In this document: piece by piece, positions 50,124 to 57,933 of the stretch
How positions within the stretch are numbered: position 1 is the first letter of the stretch
Layout: every line of letters begins with the position of its first letter
Origin: Micromonospora sp. NBC_00421
GTDB taxonomy: Bacteria; Actinomycetota; Actinomycetes; Mycobacteriales; Micromonosporaceae
DNA length: 64,000 nucleotides
Assembly: GCF_036017915.1 (NCBI RefSeq)
Contig: NZ_CP107929.1
Coordinates: 3,786,001 to 3,850,000 of the forward strand
Direction: 5' to 3'
Notes under the pieces: model-generated
The model's input: only the letters and a program-made list of their open reading frames with translations
What the model was told of the DNA's origin: nothing
Database searches by the model: none
Program-made: the position numbers and the translations under genes

Positions 50124-51040
50124 GCACGTCGACCACGACCCGTCCGCAGGCGTCGGGGCCGGCATCGAAGCCGGCCCCGCGTCGACCGCCGCTGCGCCCC
50201 GCCCGGGTGGTGCTGCACCTGTTCCTCGGCACGGTCGCGGTCGGCTGGCTGTTCCCGATCCTCTGGGCGGTGCTGACCTCGCTGCGCTCGTACGCCTACA
50301 CCGCCGCCAACGGGTACGTCTCGCTCGGCGGGTGGACGTTCGACAACTACGTCACCGCCTGGCGGACCGCCGAGTTCGGCAAGCACTTCCTCAACTCGGT
50401 CTACATCACCGTCCCGGCGGTGCTGCTGACCCTCTTCCTCGCCTCCTGCGTGGCGTTCGTGATCGCCCGGTTCTCCTGGAAGCTCAACATCGTCCTGCTC
50501 GGGCTCTTCACCGCCGCCAACCTGCTGCCCCAGCAGGCGCTGCTGATCCCGCTGTTCCGGATCTTCACGCAGGTGCCGCTGCCGGAGTTCATGAGCGACT
50601 CGGAACTGCTCTACGACAGCTACTGGGGGCTGATCCTGGTCAACGTCGCCTTCCAGTGCGGCTTCTGCGTCTTCGTGCTGAGCAACTACATGAAGGCGCT
50701 GCCCCGCGACCTCTACGAGGCGGCAATGGTGGACGGGGCGAGCATCTGGCGGCAGTACTGGCAGGTGACCATGCCGCTGTGCCGGCCGGCGCTGGCGGCC
50801 CTGGCCACCCTGGAGGTGACCTGGATCTACAACGAGTTCTTCTGGGCCACCGTGCTGATGCGTACCGGCGACAAGTTCCCGGTCACCAGCTCGCTGAACA
50901 ACCTGCGCGGCGAGTTCTTCACCGACAACAACCTGGTGTCGGCCGGCTCGGTGCTTGTCGCCATCCCCACCCTGGTGATCTTCTTCCTGTTGCAGAAGCA
51001 GTTCGTCAAGGGCCTGACGCTGGGAGCGTCCAAAGGCTGA
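50120..51040 (+). CDS. Sugar ABC transporter permease 2 (MalG type)
   Basis: 306 residues, six membrane helices after a ~35-residue cytosolic N-terminus rich in Pro/Arg. EAA loop EAAMVDGASIWRQYWQVTMPLCRPAL. It pairs with permease 1 to make the membrane channel. A hairpin terminator follows before the alpha-galactosidase, so the latter may have partial read-through or its own promoter. Confidence 0.9.
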   Translation: MSTSTTTRPQASGPASKPAPRRPPLRPARVVLHLFLGTVAVGWLFPILWAVLTSLRSYAYTAANGYVSLGGWTFDNYVTAWRTAEFGKHFLNSVYITVPAVLLTLFLASCVAFVIARFSWKLNIVLLGLFTAANLLPQQALLIPLFRIFTQVPLPEFMSDSELLYDSYWGLILVNVAFQCGFCVFVLSNYMKALPRDLYEAAMVDGASIWRQYWQVTMPLCRPALAALATLEVTWIYNEFFWATVLMRTGDKFPVTSSLNNLRGEFFTDNNLVSAGSVLVAIPTLVIFFLLQKQFVKGLTLGASKG

Positions 51041-51070
51041 GGTCACCACCGCCCCCACCCACCCACACAT

Positions 51071-51132
51071 GCGCGCGAGAGCGGTATTCCTGGCAGGCAT
51101 GAATATGACCCACAGGCATACCGCTCTCGCGC
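51071..51132 (+). terminator. Hairpin between permease and alpha-galactosidase genes
   Basis: CGCGCGAGAGCGGTA (51071-51085) pairs perfectly with 51118-51132 across a 32-nt loop. It could partly terminate or act as an mRNA-stabilising stem that sets importer levels above GH36 levels. Confidence 0.6.
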
Positions 51133-51239
51133 GGTACTGACACCCGGCGACCTCACCCACATCGCCCCGCTCCCGCACAGCGCGACGACGGCGACCGACC
51201 GTGACGGATGCCGGGGTGCCCGCACCGGAGATGAGCGCC

Positions 51240-53387
51240 ATGACCGATCCGACCGTGATCCACCTGCGCCGGGGCCGCACCAGCCTGGTGCTCGACGCAC
51301 GCGGCCCGGGGCTGCCCCGGATCGTCCACTGGGGGGACGACCTCGGTCCGCTGCCCGCCGACGACCTGCCGGCCCTGGTCGACGCCACCGTGCCGCCGGT
51401 GGTGCCGAGCAGCTTCGACGCGCCGACCGTGCTGTCCCTGCTGCCCGAGGCGAGCGCCGGCTGGAGCGGCCGGCCCGGTCTCGCCGGCCACCGCGCCGGC
51501 CGCGACTGGTCCACCGCCTTCCACCTCGACAACCTCGACGTCGACGACCCCGGCACCGACAACGGCACGGCGCGGGCGAGCGTGCGGGCGACCGACCCGG
51601 GCGCGGGGTTGACCCTGACCGTCGAGATCACCCTCGACCCGGCCGGGGTGTTGACCGTGCGGCACCGGCTGCGCAACGACGCCGAGAAACCCTACGAGGT
51701 ACGCGAGCTGACGCCGGTGCTGCCGGTGCCACCGGTCGCCACCGAACTGCTCGACCTGACCGGGCGCTGGTGCCGCGAACGCGCGCCGCAACGGCACCCG
51801 TGGCCGCAGGGCGCCTGGGTCCGCGAGGGCCGGCACGGCCGTACCGGGCACGACGCCACCCTGCTGCTCGTCGCCGGCACCGCCGGATTCGGCTTCGGCC
51901 ACGGCGAGGTGTGGGCGGTGCACACCGCGTGGAGCGGTGACCATGTGACCGCCGCCGAACGCCGGCCGACCGGGGAGTCCACCCTGGGCGGCGGGGAACT
52001 GCTCGCCCCCGGCGAGATCGTCCTCGGCCCCGGCGACGAGTACGCCACCCCGCTGCTCTACGCGGCGCACTCCACCACCGGGCTGGACGGGCTCAGCGAC
52101 GTGCTGCACACCCACCTGCGCGCCCGCCCGGAGCACCCCCGCACGCCGCGCCCGGTCACCCTCAACGTCTGGGAGGCGGTCTACTTCGACCACGACCTGG
52201 ACCGGCTGCGGGCGCTCGCCGACCGGGCCGCCGAGGTGGGGGTCGAGCGGTTCGTCCTCGACGACGGCTGGTTCACCAATCGCCGGCACGACCGGGCCGG
52301 CCTGGGCGACTGGCAGGTCGACGCCGACGTCTGGCCCACCGGGCTGGCACCCCTCGTCGACCACGTACGCGGGCACGGCATGCAGTTCGGGCTCTGGGTC
52401 GAGCCGGAGATGGTCAACCCCGACTCCGACCTGTTCCGCGCCCACCCCGACTGGGTGCTCACCACGCCCGGCCGGCTGCCCCTGCCGTGGCGGCATCAGC
52501 AGGTGCTGGACCTGGCCCACCCGGCGGCGTACGCACACCTGCTCGACCGGCTCGACGCGCTGCTTACCGAACACCCCGGGATCGACTATCTCAAGTGGGA
52601 CCACAACCGGGACCTCACCGAGGCCGGGCACGCCGGTCGGCCCGGGGTGCACGCGCAGACCCTGGCGGCCTACCGGCTCCTCGACGAGTTGCGCGCCCGG
52701 CACCCGCACCTGGAGATCGAGAGCTGCTCGTCCGGCGGGGCCCGGGTCGACCTGGAGATCCTGCGGCGTACCGACCGGGTCTGGGCCAGCGACTGCAACG
52801 ACGCCCTGGAACGGCTGTCGATCCAACGCTGGACCGGCCTGCTGCTGCCCCCGGAGCTGGTCGGCACGCACATCGGCCCGGAGCGCTCGCACACCACCGG
52901 CCGGGTGCACGCCCTGGGCTTCCGGGCGGTCACCGCGCTCTTCGGCCATCACGGCATCGAGTGGGACATCGTCGCGATCAGCGATGTCGAACGGGCCGAG
53001 CTGGCCGGCTGGGTGGCCCTGCACAAGCGGCTCCGGCCGCTGCTGCACACCGGCCGGGTGATCCGGCTCGACCACCCGGACCCGGCCGTCCAGGCGCACG
53101 GCGTGGTCGCCCACGACCGCTCCCGCGCGGTGTACGCGGTGTCCCGGCTGGCCACCTCCGCCACGCAGACCCCCGGCCCGGTCCGGCTGCCCGGTCTCGA
53201 CCCGACCCGCCGGTACGCCGTCCGACCCGCCGAGGGGGTGCCGGAGCCGGCGACGTTGCAGATCACCGAACCCCGCTGGCTGCCCGGCGTGACGCTGGGC
53301 GGGTCGGTGCTGGCGACGGTGGGCCTGCAACTGCCCGCCCTGCACCCGGAGCAGGCGCTGCTCCTGGAGGTCGACGCCGTCGACTGA
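51240..53387 (+). CDS. Alpha-galactosidase, GH36
   Basis: 715 residues. The beta-rich N-terminal domain precedes the barrel, whose catalytic nucleophile is D454 in YLKWDHNRD and acid/base D518 in WASDCND. WxxWYF-like segment here is NVWEAVYFDHDLDRL. No signal peptide, so cytoplasmic: it removes alpha-galactosyl groups from imported oligosaccharides such as raffinose-type or galactomannan fragments. ATG at 51240 has GGAG nine bases upstream; an in-frame GTG at 51201 is less likely. Confidence 0.92.
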   Translation: MTDPTVIHLRRGRTSLVLDARGPGLPRIVHWGDDLGPLPADDLPALVDATVPPVVPSSFDAPTVLSLLPEASAGWSGRPGLAGHRAGRDWSTAFHLDNLDVDDPGTDNGTARASVRATDPGAGLTLTVEITLDPAGVLTVRHRLRNDAEKPYEVRELTPVLPVPPVATELLDLTGRWCRERAPQRHPWPQGAWVREGRHGRTGHDATLLLVAGTAGFGFGHGEVWAVHTAWSGDHVTAAERRPTGESTLGGGELLAPGEIVLGPGDEYATPLLYAAHSTTGLDGLSDVLHTHLRARPEHPRTPRPVTLNVWEAVYFDHDLDRLRALADRAAEVGVERFVLDDGWFTNRRHDRAGLGDWQVDADVWPTGLAPLVDHVRGHGMQFGLWVEPEMVNPDSDLFRAHPDWVLTTPGRLPLPWRHQQVLDLAHPAAYAHLLDRLDALLTEHPGIDYLKWDHNRDLTEAGHAGRPGVHAQTLAAYRLLDELRARHPHLEIESCSSGGARVDLEILRRTDRVWASDCNDALERLSIQRWTGLLLPPELVGTHIGPERSHTTGRVHALGFRAVTALFGHHGIEWDIVAISDVERAELAGWVALHKRLRPLLHTGRVIRLDHPDPAVQAHGVVAHDRSRAVYAVSRLATSATQTPGPVRLPGLDPTRRYAVRPAEGVPEPATLQITEPRWLPGVTLGGSVLATVGLQLPALHPEQALLLEVDAVD

Positions 53388-53489
53388 ACCGGGCCGGTCG
53401 GGGCTGGACGGGGTCGGCGCGGTGGGCGTACCGGAGAAGGAGGTGGCCGGGTCCGGACGGACCCGGCCACCGGTGGATCGGACGTGCGC

Positions 53490-54893
53490 TCAGCTCGCGG
53501 TGCAGGTCACCGTGGGGGCCGGGTTGCTGCCGTTCCAGCTGCCGATGAAGCCGAAGGCGGTGCTGGCGCCGGCGCCGAGCCGGCCGTTGTAGTCGACGTT
53601 GCGGGCGGTCACGGTGCTGCCGCTGCTGCTCAGCGTGGCGTTCCAGGATTGGTTGACGGTCTGGCCGTTGGCGAAGGTCCACTTCGTGGTCCAGCCGCTG
53701 ATGGCCGCGTTGCCGGCGGTCACCCTGACCTCACCCTGGAAACCGCCCTGCCACGAACCGGTGATCGCGTAGGTCGCCGTGCAGCCACCGGTCGCCGGCG
53801 GAGTCGTGACGGGCGGGGTGGTCGGCGGGGTCGTGGTCGGCGGGGTGGTCGGTGGAGTCGTCGGCGGGGTGGTGGGCGGCGTGGTCGGCGGGGTGGTCGG
53901 GGTGGTGCCGGAGTAGACCGACGCCTCCTTCGACGTCGCCTTGATGCCGTTGGCACCGTTGAAGATCCGCTGGCCCCAGGTGGTCAGGGCGGCCGGGTTG
54001 AAGTTGGTGGTCATGTCGAGGTACTCCACGCCGCCACCGTTGCCGCTCCACGACCAGCCGAGGTAGCCGATCCCGTTGGCCTGGGTGTAGGACAGGATGG
54101 TGTCCTCGTCGGGGTTGCCGTCGGAGTGGTCGAAGCCGAACTCGCCCACCACGATCGGCAGCTTGGCCGTGCGGAACCGGCCCAGGTAGTCGCTGATCTC
54201 GGCGGCGGTGTCGAAGACGCCGTACATGTGGATGGAGAAGACCGTGTTCTTCTGCGGGTCGGCGGCGAACACGCCTGCCGCGTTGTCCCGCATGGTGAAC
54301 GACCAGTCCTGACCCCAGTTCGGCGCGTCCACCATGATCGTGTGGGCGATGCCGCCGGCGCGCAGCCGCTTGATCGCGTTGGCGTTGTCGGTGGCCCAGG
54401 TGGCGTAGCCCTGGTTGCCGTACGGCTCGTTGCCGATGTTGACGATGACGTACCGCTCCTGGCCCTGGAGGGCGCTGGCGATGCTCAACCAGTAGTCGAC
54501 CGCCCGGTCCAGGGTGATCGCCCCGGCCTGCTCGCCGTAGCCGGTGGTGTCGTGCACCTCGAGCACGCAGATCAGCTTGTTGGCCTTGCAGAGCGAGATG
54601 ACGTTGCTGACGTCGGCGGCGGTGTTCTTGGTCCAGCGGTCACCGCTGGCCAGCACCACCCGCACGGTGTTCGCGCCGAGCGCCTTGATGTTGGCGAAGG
54701 AGGTGGTCTGCTGCGGGTACCAGGTGTGGGCGTGGTTGACGCCACGCATGATGAACTCGTTGCCGTTGGCGTCGTAGAGCTTGCCACCGGAGACCGAGAA
54801 GCCGGCCGCGGCCTGGGCCGGTTGCCCGAAGGCGAACACGGCGGCGAGCACGGTGAGCAGGGCGACGCCGGCGACGGAAAGTCGCTTCTTCAT
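53490..54893 (-). CDS. Secreted GH5 beta-mannanase with CBM2
   Basis: 467 residues. Signal peptide (KKRLSVAGVALLTVLAAVFAFGQPAQA), then a GH5 subfamily-8 catalytic domain: FIMRGVNHAHTWYPQQT and LEVHDTTGYGEQ match actinomycete mannanases such as Streptomyces lividans ManA. Acid/base E156 in NIGNEPYG, nucleophile E251 in VVGEFGF. A (T)PPTT-repeat linker at ~330-365 joins a C-terminal CBM2 (cellulose-binding; ATYAITGSWQGGFQGEVRVT, GWTTKWTFANGQTVNQSWNA). It releases manno-oligosaccharides outside the cell. AACCGGTT boxes upstream suggest LacI-type control. Confidence 0.92.
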   Translation of the reverse strand: MKKRLSVAGVALLTVLAAVFAFGQPAQAAAGFSVSGGKLYDANGNEFIMRGVNHAHTWYPQQTTSFANIKALGANTVRVVLASGDRWTKNTAADVSNVISLCKANKLICVLEVHDTTGYGEQAGAITLDRAVDYWLSIASALQGQERYVIVNIGNEPYGNQGYATWATDNANAIKRLRAGGIAHTIMVDAPNWGQDWSFTMRDNAAGVFAADPQKNTVFSIHMYGVFDTAAEISDYLGRFRTAKLPIVVGEFGFDHSDGNPDEDTILSYTQANGIGYLGWSWSGNGGGVEYLDMTTNFNPAALTTWGQRIFNGANGIKATSKEASVYSGTTPTTPPTTPPTTPPTTPPTTPPTTTPPTTPPVTTPPATGGCTATYAITGSWQGGFQGEVRVTAGNAAISGWTTKWTFANGQTVNQSWNATLSSSGSTVTARNVDYNGRLGAGASTAFGFIGSWNGSNPAPTVTCTAS

Positions 54894-55033
54894 GGGTTTC
54901 CTCAGGAAGGTCGACCCCGTTGCCCTGGCGGGGTGGCGATGGTGTGACGGTGGCGCTCGGCTGTAGCCCGACAGCCGCCGCCGGACTCCCAGGCCGCGTG
55001 CGGATCAGCGTAGGCCGATGGAATCGGGAAGGC

Positions 55034-55153
55034 AACCGGTTAAGTTACGGAGCTGGTCCTGCCCCTCCCGGTGGTGACCCACGCCGGACGCGGGTCACCA
55101 CCGGGATCGGCCATCCCCACCACAGGATGTGACACCACCAGCCTGAACCGGTT
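55034..55153. promoter_or_regulatory. Paired AACCGGTT boxes flanking a strong hairpin
   Basis: AACCGGTTAAG occurs at 55034 and 55146. The AACCGGTT core is palindromic, as in LacI-family operators of actinomycete polysaccharide genes. Between them, 55066-55080 and 55092-55106 form a perfect 15-bp stem (TCCCGGTGGTGACCC) with an 11-nt loop. The sites lie 140-260 bp upstream of mannanase and 165-285 bp before the divergent oxidoreductase. Confidence 0.5.
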
Positions 55154-55319
55154 AAGTCGGAGGCTAGACGCCAGTCCCGGCACCGTCAAGAGTCCATCCT
55201 CGTGGTGACCGGGTTCCGCCGGTGGGCACCCCGTCGGGTGAAGCGGCGGGCATCCGAGGTTGACCGGCACCGGGCAGGGGTATCCGGAGACGATCGTCGC
55301 CCGGAAGGAGAAAACCAGG

Positions 55320-56282
55320 ATGGTCAGCGTCGGCTACACCCTGATGTGCGAACAGACCGGCCCCAAACAGTTGGTCGACCACGCGGTACGGGCGGAGGCG
55401 GCCGGCTTCGACCAGCTGGTCATGTCCGACCACTACTACCCGTGGCTCGACGCGCAGGGCCACTCCCCCTACGCCTGGTCGGTGCTGGGCGCGGTCGCCC
55501 ACGCCACCAGCCGGGCCGAGCTGATGTCGTTCGTGACCTGCCCGATCCGCCGCTACCACCCGGCGGTGGTGGCGCAGAAGGCCAGCACCATCGGGGTGCT
55601 CTCCGACGGCCGGTTCACCCTCGGCCTCGGCGCCGGGGAGAACCTCAACGAGCACGTGGTCGGCGGCTGGCCGCACGTGCAACAGCGGCACGAGATGTTC
55701 TCCGAGGCGCTCCAGATCATCCGTCCGCTGCTCAACGGCGAGACGCTGACCTTCTCCGGCAACCACTTCGACGTCCCCGACGCCTTCGTCTGGGACCGCC
55801 CGGAACGACCCGTGCCGATGGCCGTCGCCGCGTCCGGGCCGTCGTCGGCCGCGCTGGCCGCCGAGTACGCCGACGGCATCGTCGCCACCGAACCCGACTC
55901 CCGGATCATCCAGCTCTATGACGACGCGGGCGGCGCCGGGCAGCCCCGCTACGGCCAGGTGGCCATCTGCTACGGCCCCGACGAGGCCGAGTGCCGCAAG
56001 ATCGTGCACGACCAGTTCCGCTGGTTCGGCAGCGGTTGGAAGGTCAACGCCGACCTGCCCGACCCGGACGCCTTCGCCGCCGCCACCCAGTTCGTCCGGG
56101 AGGAGGACGTCGCCGAGGGCATCCCCTGCGGCCCCGACGTCGAGCGGCACGTCGAGGCGTTCCGCTCCTTCGTCGACGCCGGCTTCACCCACGTGGCGCT
56201 CCTCCAGGTCGGCGGGGACAGCCAGCCGATGTTCCTGGACTGGGCGCAGGAGCAGTTGCTGCCCCGACTCCGCGAACTGTGA
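55320..56282 (+). CDS. F420-dependent LLM oxidoreductase (TIGR03557/FGD-like)
   Basis: 320 residues of the luciferase-like barrel: VSVGYTLMCEQTGPKQLVDHAVRAEAAGFDQLVMSDHYYPWLDAQGHSPYAWSVLGAVA is the FGD-related pattern, then YHPAVVAQKASTIGVLSDGRFTLGLGAGENLNEHVVG. Such proteins use coenzyme F420; glucose-6-phosphate dehydrogenase FGD and related TIGR03557 proteins are the nearest groups. AAGGAG is 8 nt before the ATG. Monocistronic. Substrate unknown. Confidence 0.88.
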   Translation: MVSVGYTLMCEQTGPKQLVDHAVRAEAAGFDQLVMSDHYYPWLDAQGHSPYAWSVLGAVAHATSRAELMSFVTCPIRRYHPAVVAQKASTIGVLSDGRFTLGLGAGENLNEHVVGGWPHVQQRHEMFSEALQIIRPLLNGETLTFSGNHFDVPDAFVWDRPERPVPMAVAASGPSSAALAAEYADGIVATEPDSRIIQLYDDAGGAGQPRYGQVAICYGPDEAECRKIVHDQFRWFGSGWKVNADLPDPDAFAAATQFVREEDVAEGIPCGPDVERHVEAFRSFVDAGFTHVALLQVGGDSQPMFLDWAQEQLLPRLREL

Positions 56283-56399
56283 CCACGGTGGCGGGTCGGG
56301 ACGGGTCGCGCACCCGTCCCGACCCGCACCCGACCGGTGCCGGCCCCGGCGCATTGCGGCGCGCCCTCGCCGCGCCGCGCCCGACGGCCGGCCTGGGTG
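56283..56399. other. Intergenic sequence
   Basis: No supported feature between the F420 oxidoreductase stop and the decayed hydrolase fragment. Confidence 0.4.
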
Positions 56400-56695
56400 G
56401 GGACGCGATGGCGTCCCACCCGGCCGCCGACGTCAGCCGGAACCCCTGGCAGGTGCCGATCCTGCGCCGCGACGTCCTCGACGCCCGGCCGTGGCGGGTC
56501 GCCACCACCGTCTCGCACTCGGTACGCCACGCGGTGGAGACGGACCTGCCCGGATCACCGCGCCCACCCTCGTGCTCACCGGGGAACGGGACCCGATCGT
56601 GCCGCCCCGGTGGCGGCTTCGGCTGCCTCCTGATGATCCTCTTTTCGGTGCTCGCCTCGATCGTCCTGACCGTCCTGGTCAACCTGCTCCTCTGA
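56400..56695 (+). pseudogene. Fused remnants of an alpha/beta hydrolase and a tiny membrane protein
   Basis: One frame reads RNPWQVPILRRDVLDARPW and THAVETDLP-like segments of a hydrolase; a one-base shift near 56550 gives RITAPTLVLTGERDPIVPP, the classical strand-loop before the catalytic Asp. Back in the first frame the sequence ends FGCLLMILFSVLASIVLTVL at a stop (56693-56695), the C-terminus of a small membrane-protein type common in Micromonosporaceae. Two different truncated genes have been joined and frameshifted. Confidence 0.5.
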
Positions 56696-57059
56696 CGACG
56701 GCGGAACCGGATCTGGTGCCGCACCCGACGTCGTGCCCCACCGGGCCGGACGGCAGGAGGACCCCGGGCAGCGGCTGCCGCACACGCGGCATGGTGGGTA
56801 CCACTTGCCCGGAGTAGACATGCCTGCTTGTCATATTTATGCCCCGGCGGCATAAGGACGTGCCGAGATGGTGGCCACCGGACAGGGTGCCCCGCGGGGT
56901 GCACCGCGTCGCCGACCGGACGGGCCACCCAGGCGCAAAGGCACCAGGATGAGCCCGGCTCGGTGCGATGACCAGCGCGGCTCGGTGCGATGACCGGTGC
57001 GGCTCGGTGCGATGACCGGTGCGGCGGCGTGCAGCCGGCGGGCATCCGCGACGAGCCCG
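56696..57059. other. Intergenic sequence with minor repeats
   Basis: Contains GCTCGGTGCGATGACC-like triple repeats at about 56958-57015 and GCCCCGGCGGC near 56841. I see no gene. Confidence 0.4.
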
Positions 57060-57923
57060 TCAGGCCGGGTCGAGGTCCAGCTCAGCGACGACCGGGTAGT
57101 GGTCGGAGGCGTACTCGGTGTCGCCGCCGCGTACCACGTGGAAGTCCCGCAGCCGGGCGGCGAGCGCCGGGGTGCCGAGCAGGTAGTCCAGTCGCATGCC
57201 GGAGAACTCGACGCCGCCGCCGTGCCGGGTCGGCGCGGTCAGCCCGGCCTCGGCCGGCCCGCCGGCGTGGGTCGGATCGGCCGGCCCACCGGCGTGGGTC
57301 GGATCGGCCGGCCCGCCGGCGTGGTGGGTCCAGAGGTCGACCAGGCCGGCGGCGAGCAGCCGGGCCACCGCCCGGGTCTCCACGGTCCGCCCGTCGCGGC
57401 GCAGGTGCCGCCGCCGGTACGCCTCGGGCAGCCGGGCCACCCGGTCGGCGTGCTCGGTGCCCGGGTCGAGGGTGTTCAGGTCCCCGGCGACCAGGGCCAG
57501 CTCCCCCGGCGCGCGGCGCAGCGCCCCGGCGAGCCAGCCGGCCTCCACCCGCCGCCGCCACCCGGCGTACGGGTCGAGATGCGCGCTGAGCACGGTGAGC
57601 GGGCCGGCGGTGGTGGCCAGTTCCACCCGTTGCGCCGCGTGGTGGAACGGCCGACGGACCGGCCCCGCCGAGCGGGTCGGCCACGGCGGGCGGACCAGCA
57701 CGGCCACCGGCTGACCGAAGCAGGCGCGGGCCAGGTGCGGGCGCATCCCCAGCCGGTCGGCGAACCCGGCCAGCACCCCCGGCCGGTCGAAGCCGCGCAG
57801 CTCCTGCACGGCCAGCACGTCGGGGGCCTGCGCGGCGACGACCCGGGACACCAGGTCCAGCCGGCCGGGGCCGGTGCGGTCCCGGCCGCCGGTCCTGATG
57901 TTCCAGGTCATCATCCGCAGCAC
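57060..57923 (-). CDS. Endonuclease/exonuclease/phosphatase-family protein with a repeat insert
   Basis: 287 residues. The EEP motifs are in order: TWNIRTGG (Asn), VQELRGF (metal Glu), LSAHLDPYAGW, GDLNTLDPG, and SDHYPVVAEL at the end. Near residues 210-240 three copies of HAGGPADPT interrupt the fold. No signal peptide. Members cleave phosphodiesters or phosphomonoesters, acting as nucleases, sphingomyelinases or inositol phosphatases. The GTG at 57923 is 10 bp after the double-PAP2 stop, so they share an operon. Confidence 0.82.
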   Translation of the reverse strand: MLRMMTWNIRTGGRDRTGPGRLDLVSRVVAAQAPDVLAVQELRGFDRPGVLAGFADRLGMRPHLARACFGQPVAVLVRPPWPTRSAGPVRRPFHHAAQRVELATTAGPLTVLSAHLDPYAGWRRRVEAGWLAGALRRAPGELALVAGDLNTLDPGTEHADRVARLPEAYRRRHLRRDGRTVETRAVARLLAAGLVDLWTHHAGGPADPTHAGGPADPTHAGGPAEAGLTAPTRHGGGVEFSGMRLDYLLGTPALAARLRDFHVVRGGDTEYASDHYPVVAELDLDPA

Positions 57924-57933
57924 TGTCGACGGC

